Source: Liolophura sinensis | Lineage: Eukaryota; Mollusca; Polyplacophora; Chitonida; Chitonidae | DNA: 64,000 nucleotides | Assembly (NCBI RefSeq): GCF_032854445.1 | Contig: NC_088295.1 | Location: 54,851,249-54,915,248, forward strand | Direction of reading: 5' to 3' | In this document: positions 58,932 to 64,000 of the stretch, piece by piece | Layout: every line of letters starts with the position of its first letter | Numbering within the stretch: the stretch's first letter is position 1 | Notes under the pieces: generated by a model | Databases searched by the model: none | What the model saw: the letters and a program-made list of their open reading frames with translations, nothing else | Told to the model about the DNA's origin: nothing | Translations under genes and position numbers: made by a program

Positions 58932-61900
58932 ATGAGCTGTACCTTCCCCAATGCCACTGTTAAGCAGAACTCCCCAGGCAAACCACATGGCACTGGAGAG
59001 GTTCAGAGCATCTTCCTCCGTGTCGTCACTCTTAGCCAGCTTAAATCTTCCAAATGGACTGAAGCGGTCAAGCAGATAGAGGACGAGGGCCACCACATGC
59101 ACGGACAGCCCCACCAGTATCCACAATGTGTCCTGGAATGGCTGAAGGAAAGAGGCCAGGCTGCTCTCCTTGGTGGTCTGTCAAAAACATAGTCACTTTA
59201 ACACAGAACTGTTTTGAAATTCCCTGTCCTATTCTGGGTCTATATGGAATTTGAAAATATACCGAGAAACTTTTAAACAACATGTTTGTGCAAAGGACTC
59301 AATATACAATGTTCCTGTAATGGTTGATTGAATGTGTATTTTATGTGCCCTACCCCCTTTTAATCAAGATTATTTTTAATAAAAAGGACAAAGACTAACA
59401 GGATTCTGACAAACAAACTAAAATGAAAGTCGCAGTAAAACCCCCAGGAAGCAGTACTAAAATTTACACATATGGATTCCACAAGCAAGAAGTCTATAGT
59501 CCATGCAGTCTCACAAGTATGTCCTGTTTGTATCATAATTTTATTGATCTTTCAATGCATACAGGTTCGATTTTTTATGTTATAGTAACTTTACTATATT
59601 TGTACTTTAAAATTAAAAAGTGAAATTTTAATCTGAAAATATGATGGTTTTCTCCCTAGACAGACATAATTTATTCCCAGAAAAACAGCTGGTTGATTTA
59701 CATGGACATGTATTTGACCTAAAAACTGACCCCCTAAACCTGCATTTTTTGACACGAATAGAAGTCACAAAATATTACTTTTGGTGCTGGAACATATTTT
59801 CGCAGGACATCATCCAAACTATCAACAAATCTAAATTTCAAAAAAAGCTTTTAATGATCAAACTCACTTTTAAATGCATATCGTTAAGTTATGGATGAAA
59901 TTTAAGGGCAAATACTACTGTTCTTATCAACACAGTAAAGGAACATTTGATTGATGCAGGGCTTAAAATGACACTATTAAATCTGCTTATCTGAATCAAT
60001 TAACATGTCATGAAAGTCATACACGCATAGGTGAACAACTCCACAGGGTAGAATATTCTTTATGACAAGGAAAAACACAACTCTGAACCAAAGGTTTCTG
60101 AGTGATCTCAAGCCGTTCTGCATTATAACAGTAAAAACTTCCTCAATTAAAGCATAAAACCAAAGATAATTCATAGAGAATTTAAAAAAAAAAAAAAAAT
60201 CCAGGAAGTAATATATGTGTTATACTGGATGAGATATCATGGATTGTGATAGGGTTGTAACAGTTCTCCAATTAACGTATAAAACTAGAATTAAACAATG
60301 TGAATTATGGGTTATAAAATACTGTGTGAACACAGAAACATACTTTGGTTCAACTGGTTAATTAATGAAAAACATAATATGATGAAAGCCATATTTTGAT
60401 AAACTTCTGACAATTCCCAATATCGATGATATGTGCCCTTGTTATATATTAATCAGCTGTAATTATACAAATACAATGTCACATGAAATTCTTGAAAAGG
60501 GGGATAAACTTACAAATGAGCATAAGGAAATATATAACCTGATCCAGATAATCATATATCTGCAGCCAGAGTCTGACATCACCAAATGCTTTCACAAGTA
60601 TTGCAGAACATAATGATGTTAAAAGATGTATGAACTCTCCAATACACAGAAAAAGTTAAATAATTCTTTTGTCTTTCACATCTATACAGTAAACACTGGA
60701 ATTAAAATACAATTTACAAAGAGTGAAACAGTCCATTAATAGCCAGCCATGTAGTTTTATCAGTATTTCAAAATATTTATAAAACATTTTTAACACTAGT
60801 TATTTAAATACATGTATTAGAACACTAAGCTGGACAAACCTTTTTCACAAGAATAGTCAGACCTTGGTACTTGAACGGCTTGGAGAAGTCAATGTACTGG
60901 GCTCTCTCTGGGTTGACAGTCAGAGGGGCGACTATCATGTCAGCATTTCCTCTCACCAGCTGACCTATCATCCCATTCCATTCTCTCTCATTTGTTCCAT
61001 TACACTGTAACAGCAGAGTGGCAACAGTGAGCTGGCAATCCCAAATAAAAATGCCTTTCAAAGGCTGAAAATTTGTACCATTTTACAGATGTATAATGGC
61101 ATGTGACCCTATGGTATCAAATTTTTTCTGTGAAAAATGAAAAAAAATTTAGCAGCTTTCAGTGAAATATTCTTGAGCACTGTGTAAAATACCAATCAAA
61201 TAAATAAATAAAAAATTTGTTTGATTAGTGAAAAACAAACAAAAGTTATGGCTTTTGTTTAATAAATTTGATACCATATGATGGGGTCATGAGTTGGAGA
61301 CTCCGTTCTTCTCATAAATATAACGTTGAAAAAAAATTACAAAACTAAGTCTCACATCTGGGAAATTAAGTTGTCTTGTTTCCTCGTTTATACAAGTACG
61401 TGCAGAAGCACAGAGTAATACACGAATCGGTCATTCGTCCTCAGGCCAAGCCCCTTCATTCATACACACGGCAAAAAATAGAGGTCACAAGACGAGTTCT
61501 ACTTCAGAACTGTCTTTTATGCTGATACAAGCTCAGCCAGATTTTCTAGATTGTCATGCATATAATTAAAAGCAGAAAATAATTGCTTTGAAATAGTTTA
61601 AGAACATATTTCTCACACAAAGCAAGACCCAGAGGAGTCACGTGAAAATCGGCATGTGTGTGATACTACACCTGAAACGAGCCTACACACAACGGAAAAT
61701 CAAAATCTCCAAGAACCTAGAGATGAAGTTCTCTGGACCCCATGTTCTTGGTCACATTTATGAAAACATCAAGTTATTGCATTACATATGTATATCTGTT
61801 GTGTTTAGTGCGCCTTTATGATGTGAGCAAGCTATAAAGTATTATCGGGCAGATGGGAAAAGAAGTCAGTTTCTGGTTAAATGTTAGCACCCAATGCCTA

Positions 61901-64000
61901 AATGCAGGTTCCAATTTGTGCGTGATATACATATAAGTATTATATTTGAGGATTTATGCTGGGGCAGGGCCATATTTGAAAGATTTGTTGGTGTTTCCAA
62001 GCCAGTATTGATTTGTCTCATTCAGATGCTAAGCAAAAGTTATTTGTCATGTCAAGCTTATTGGTTTTCTCAATAATACATAGGAAAATCTTTCTGTTCC
62101 AGCATTTCGGTGAAATCTAGGCTTGATAGACAAATCTGTGTCTTTAACTCAAACTGATTTATTTCTAGCACTTTAGAAATAATGTATTACTATACATAGA
62201 AATCCAAGGCATCGTAATCCATATTCAGCTTTTCATAAACTTCATGAGTGTCAAAATTTGCAGGCCTCTGACACTTATTTTCATTGTTACTCAGAAACAG
62301 GATACGGAAATATATGGTGTATACAATAGTAGCCGTCACGCCTCTCCCTAATATGAGGATTACTGACACCATATATTTTCGTATCATGTGAGTAATTATG
62401 TAACAAATTTATTGAGCAATTCAGTGCAAAAGACAGATGTATAGGCAAATTGCTTTAGTGATGTGACATTGGTTTCACAATCAAAGGGAGATAACCCAGT
62501 CAGTATATGGGAAGATATATGTCTCCCACACCATTGATGCTGTCCAATCAAAAGCTGGATATTTTGTTTGATGCAGTATAAATATATATACATGCACATG
62601 TGTCTTTGGTACCTTTGCATCCAGACTAAAAACTAAACTGAAAGCAATGCCATACCCTCTGAAAACTGCCATAGTAACCATCCTTGTCCAACTCCAAGTC
62701 AAAGGTGAAGTTGACTCTGGCAGATAACCTCAAGAGCATATCTATACAGTAGCCCCAACAGCAGTATTCTGTGACCGCACCTGTCAAGAGATCAGGACAG
62801 CGTTAATAACGTAGTACCAGTACAAGACTTGACTCAACTGATAATCACCACTTCATGATACAGGCAAAGAAGAGTTCCTCTGATGAAAGAAAGGAATTGT
62901 CTGACAAGGGTCCTGTTACATGTCTAATTGTATTTCAATATTGTAAATTACTTATTATTCACTGGAATTTATTTTCGCGGATTTCCCCAAAAATATGTTT
63001 GTGGGAATTAAATTTCCCATGTTTAAGAGAACACTGAAAAACAGATCTTAAAATCTTAAAATTTTCCAAGATATAATATGGCTAGTTTTATGTGACAGAT
63101 ATCACGTAAGACAGGTATCATCATGGGTGGCTTTAATCCTCGTTTGTTTCTTGCAGTGTCGCTAATCCTCGTGATTTGGATCAGAGATTAAAACACATGG
63201 GGGATGGATGACTTTTACACCTAACGTGAGCAGTGTTACTTCTTTTCGAATCAGTGATGAGCACTTTAAACACCTGGCAAAGTGACCTGTCACCATATAA
63301 GCAGTTCAACGCAAAACATGTGAATTCACCATTATCCGCGCCAGTTACTTATTCAACACGGTGAGTTTTGCATTGTTATCAGTTTCATTCGTCCACTGTA
63401 GCAGGTCAGAAACTGCAAACATTGTCGTAGCTGGCAAATGGCCATTGTGTTGTTGTAAACACTTCACAGTTTGTTAGAAGCTCACTCATTGGACCACAGG
63501 AGAGACACAGCAAATGGGATTGCATGTATCAGAGTGACATTCATTAGAAACCAGCACGTGTTGGTACTGCGTCTACTTTTCTTTCACTTAACGGGTATAG
63601 CGAAGACTGATCAAACTAAAGACGAATAAACTCCCACTCTGTTTTATACCCACCAAGCCTTAGCACTAGAGTTTGTATGTATTTAAACCATAATTTTCCT
63701 TCCCTGCTATTAAAAAATTTAGCTGGCCCGTCAGGCTTTCTTAGCACAACTCCTGTCACCCTGGCAAAGACTTCACTTCATTATTACCACTACCTGTAGT
63801 TTATGATTCGATATTGGATATTTTTTTTGCAGGAATTATTTTTCCAGCGAAAATTAGTTCCACGCGAAAACTAAGTACTTCACAGTACTACATGTACATT
63901 ACAAGCAGTTAAGCTGGCCTGAGGAATAAAAACTTAAGATTTTACATCAATACAAGTGCGTAGCTAGCAGACGGTGTAACGGCCTACCTGTAGAGCTGTT
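50414..64000 (-). CDS. GRIN1: NMDA receptor subunit GluN1, 3' ten exons (5' end outside)
   Basis: Glycine-binding obligatory subunit of NMDA-type glutamate receptors, a ligand-gated cation channel of the neuronal plasma membrane. Ten exons were joined at GT-AG sites: 64000-63988, 62780-62656, 61004-60840, 59177-58943, 57824-57676, 56163-56006, 55523-55351, 53443-53339, 52501-52356 and 50629-50414. They total 1485 bases, 494 codons plus stop, with matching phase at all nine junctions. Domain order: S1 ligand lobe, M1, pore loop [20 protein letters not shown]3 with [10 protein letters not shown]2 lobe, M4, then a tail of about 100 residues. The pore Asn of the QRN site is present. The amino-terminal domain and most of S1 (roughly the first half of a 900-residue protein) lie beyond 64000. 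Pore and S2 words match vertebrate GluN1 rather than GluN2 or GluN3. Confidence 0.95.
50630..52355 (-). other. GluN1 intron with eroded repeat
   Basis: A 1726-base intron. At about 50705-50950 the words 'gattggtgtttcacagcata' and 'ggaaactggagtgcc' suggest an eroded SINE tail plus a second repeat that also occurs near 53700 and 58385. A 110-codon frame at 51047-51379 on the gene strand has no recognised domain and no supporting splice sites. Confidence 0.6.
52356..52501 (-). CDS. GRIN1: GluN1 exon: M4 transmembrane segment
   Basis: The acceptor 'gtttgacag' ends at 52502 and the donor 'gaggtaggtc' follows 52356. The translation contains [20 protein letters not shown], then IAYKRH, almost identical to vertebrate GluN1 M4 and the membrane-proximal ER-side residues, followed by [20 protein letters not shown]. 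The phase is 2 bases at the start and 0 at the end. Confidence 0.96.
53339..53443 (-). CDS. GRIN1: GluN1 exon: end of S2 before M4
   Basis: The acceptor 'ctgtgtcgcag' ends at 53444 and the donor is G|GTATAG after 53339. Translates to [10 protein letters not shown] and [19 protein letters not shown], corresponding to vertebrate GFMEDLDKTW and CDSRSNAPATLTFENMAG. The Cys is the partner of the conserved S2 disulfide (C798 in rat numbering), the first half of which is in the next upstream exon. Five variable residues separate WxR-like and Cys positions, longer than vertebrate. Confidence 0.93.
55351..55523 (-). CDS. GRIN1: GluN1 exon: S2 lobe with glycine-contact Trp-Asp
   Basis: The acceptor 'tttcattgacag' ends at 55524 and the donor 'gaaagtatgtgg' follows 55351. 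The translation [20 protein letters not shown], then [20 protein letters not shown] and [18 protein letters not shown]. The WD pair matches W731/D732 of rat GluN1, which close the glycine pocket and bind its amino group. The Cys before DLVT is the first half of the S2 disulfide. Confidence 0.96.
56006..56163 (-). CDS. GRIN1: GluN1 exon: M3-S2 linker and S2
   Basis: The acceptor 'tatgctcttgtag' ends at 56164 and the donor GTAAG starts at 56005. Translates as [20 protein letters not shown] then [11 protein letters not shown] and [19 protein letters not shown], close to vertebrate GluN1. The vertebrate QSSVD, whose second Ser (S688) contacts glycine carboxylate, is NSAVD here, so this residue is Ala. 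Confidence 0.95.
57676..57824 (-). CDS. GRIN1: GluN1 exon: M3 gate
   Basis: The acceptor 'atgatttcag' ends at 57825 and the donor is AGG|GTAAAC after 57676. The translation [40 protein letters not shown] and [10 protein letters not shown] carries the SYTANLAAF gate motif unchanged. A 20-bp minisatellite starts seven bases outside the exon and contributes the sequence just before the acceptor. Confidence 0.97.
57831..58032 (-). repeat. 20-bp minisatellite in GluN1 intron, 10 units
   Basis: Unit tcataaaggatctcatcaaa with 'cagc' and 'ccta(a/g)ggga' variants, from 57831 to 58032. One unit is 18 bases. It adjoins the acceptor of the M3 exon, and on the gene strand each unit reads 'gatcctttatgattt', the same sequence that precedes the real AG. 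Confidence 0.93.
58668..58933 (+). mobile_element. tRNA-derived SINE, best-preserved copy
   Basis: The A box TGGCTCAGTTGG is at 58674-58685 and the B box GAGTTCAAGTCC at 58742-58753, both internal RNA polymerase III promoter elements. The body has 'gatggttgtgggtttcctcc' and 'caccataatgctggccg'. The 3' end is 'gtgaaatattcttgagtatg' then 'cgtaaaacaccaatcaaata' and about seven AAAT units. It is antisense to GluN1, with its tail ending about four bases from the donor hexamer of the neighbouring exon. It is the youngest-looking member in the window. Confidence 0.93.
58943..59177 (-). CDS. GRIN1: GluN1 exon: M1 and pore loop
   Basis: The acceptor 'atgtttttgacag' ends at 59178 and the donor is GAAG|GTACAG after 58943. 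The translation starts [19 protein letters not shown], then [20 protein letters not shown] (M1), SPFGRFK, an acidic linker [16 protein letters not shown] and the pore loop [15 protein letters not shown]. The Asn in LLNSG is the site that sets calcium permeability and magnesium block in NMDA receptors. Confidence 0.97.
60840..61004 (-). CDS. GRIN1: GluN1 exon: S1 glycine-binding lobe
   Basis: The acceptor 'ctgctgttacag' ends at 61005 and the donor is AAG|GTTTGT after 60840. 55 codons in phase 0: [40 protein letters not shown] and [15 protein letters not shown]. The PLT and Arg of ERAQY correspond to P516, T518 and R523 that bind glycine in rat GluN1. NGT is a possible N-glycosylation site. Confidence 0.96.
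61150..61212 (+). mobile_element. SINE 3'-tail fragment in GluN1 intron
   Basis: 'cagtgaaatattcttgagca' followed by 'gtgtaaaataccaatcaaat' and 'aaataaataaa'. Only the 3' end is present. It lies in the 1.65-kb intron between the exons at 62656 and 61004, antisense to the gene. Confidence 0.75.
62465..62600 (+). repeat. Dispersed repeat, copy 2 (partner at 32120-32310)
   Basis: 'caaagggagataaccc', 'gatatatgtctccc', 'gctgtccaatcaaaagc', 'attttgtttgatgcag' and 'atacatgcacatgtg' follow the same order as in copy 1. Located in a GluN1 intron about 55 bases from an exon boundary. Confidence 0.6.
62656..62780 (-). CDS. GRIN1: GluN1 exon: S1 with CCxGxC cysteine motif
   Basis: The acceptor 'ctcttgacag' ends at 62781 and the donor is AGAGG|GTATGG after 62656. 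The translation [20 protein letters not shown] then [20 protein letters not shown] matches vertebrate [20 protein letters not shown] and the DGKFG segment. The cysteines form the S1 disulfides. VNFT is a possible N-glycosylation site. Tyr replaces the Phe at the rat F484 position. Confidence 0.94.
63988..64000 (-). CDS. GRIN1: GluN1 exon, last 13 bases only (cut by window end)
   Basis: On the minus strand aacagctctacag is followed by a donor GTAGGC. Read as NSST plus one base G, it joins the next exon (gt gcg) to give NSSTGAV just before the CCWGYC motif, where vertebrate GluN1 has a short variable loop. The phase of one base is exactly what the 62780 exon needs. The rest of the exon is outside the window. 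Confidence 0.7.

Overview
The window is nuclear DNA from an animal. Genes are interrupted by GT-AG introns, intergenic space is long and AT-rich, and there are many tRNA-derived SINEs, MITE-like elements, a decayed LINE and minisatellites. The SINE family, with a 3' tail related to 'gtgaaatattcttgagtacg' and an (AAAT)n end, together with frequent TACATGTA words, suggests a marine lophotrochozoan such as a mollusc or brachiopod. That assignment is inference; no species is claimed.

Three protein-coding loci can be supported. (1) Minus strand, 8168 to about 9258: the 3' exon of a protein with a WASP-type WH1/EVH1 domain, a lysine-rich stretch and a CRIB-like motif, then a stop with no VCA region. 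(2) Plus strand, 41909-42499: an uninterrupted 196-residue atypical dual-specificity phosphatase most like DUSP14, with an upstream splice acceptor and a downstream AATAAA. (3) Minus strand, 50414-64000: the 3' part of an NMDA receptor GluN1 (GRIN1) gene. Ten exons were placed at matching GT-AG sites. They sum to 1485 bases, exactly 494 codons plus a stop, covering S1, M1, pore loop, M3, S2, M4 and a cytoplasmic tail. The 5' part lies beyond the window end.

Layout. 1-8100: non-coding, with three diverged copies of one duplicated unit, a SINE and a small palindromic MITE. 8.1-9.3 kb: the WH1 gene. 9.3-23 kb: no recognisable gene; a degenerate 49-bp tandem repeat, a 530-bp MITE-like element flanked by TTAA, and a 690-bp element with about 80-bp terminal inverted repeats and a G-rich core. 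23.15-26.4 kb: a second copy of the TTAA element and a 2.5-kb array of a 34-bp unit, which ends in a 204-bp higher-order repeat. 26.4-37 kb: a (TA)35 run, an inverted-repeat element around 28.4 kb and several SINEs. 37.1-39.5 kb: a broken non-LTR retrotransposon. 41.8-42.9 kb: the phosphatase. 43.4-45.8 kb: two arrays of a 33-bp unit. 49.4-64 kb: the GluN1 gene, whose introns carry SINEs and a 20-bp minisatellite that reaches a splice acceptor.

The three genes are unrelated in function (cytoskeletal or Rho signalling, phosphatase signalling, synaptic ion channel) and nothing suggests co-regulation. Most other open frames are chance frames or products of tandem repeats whose units lack stop codons.
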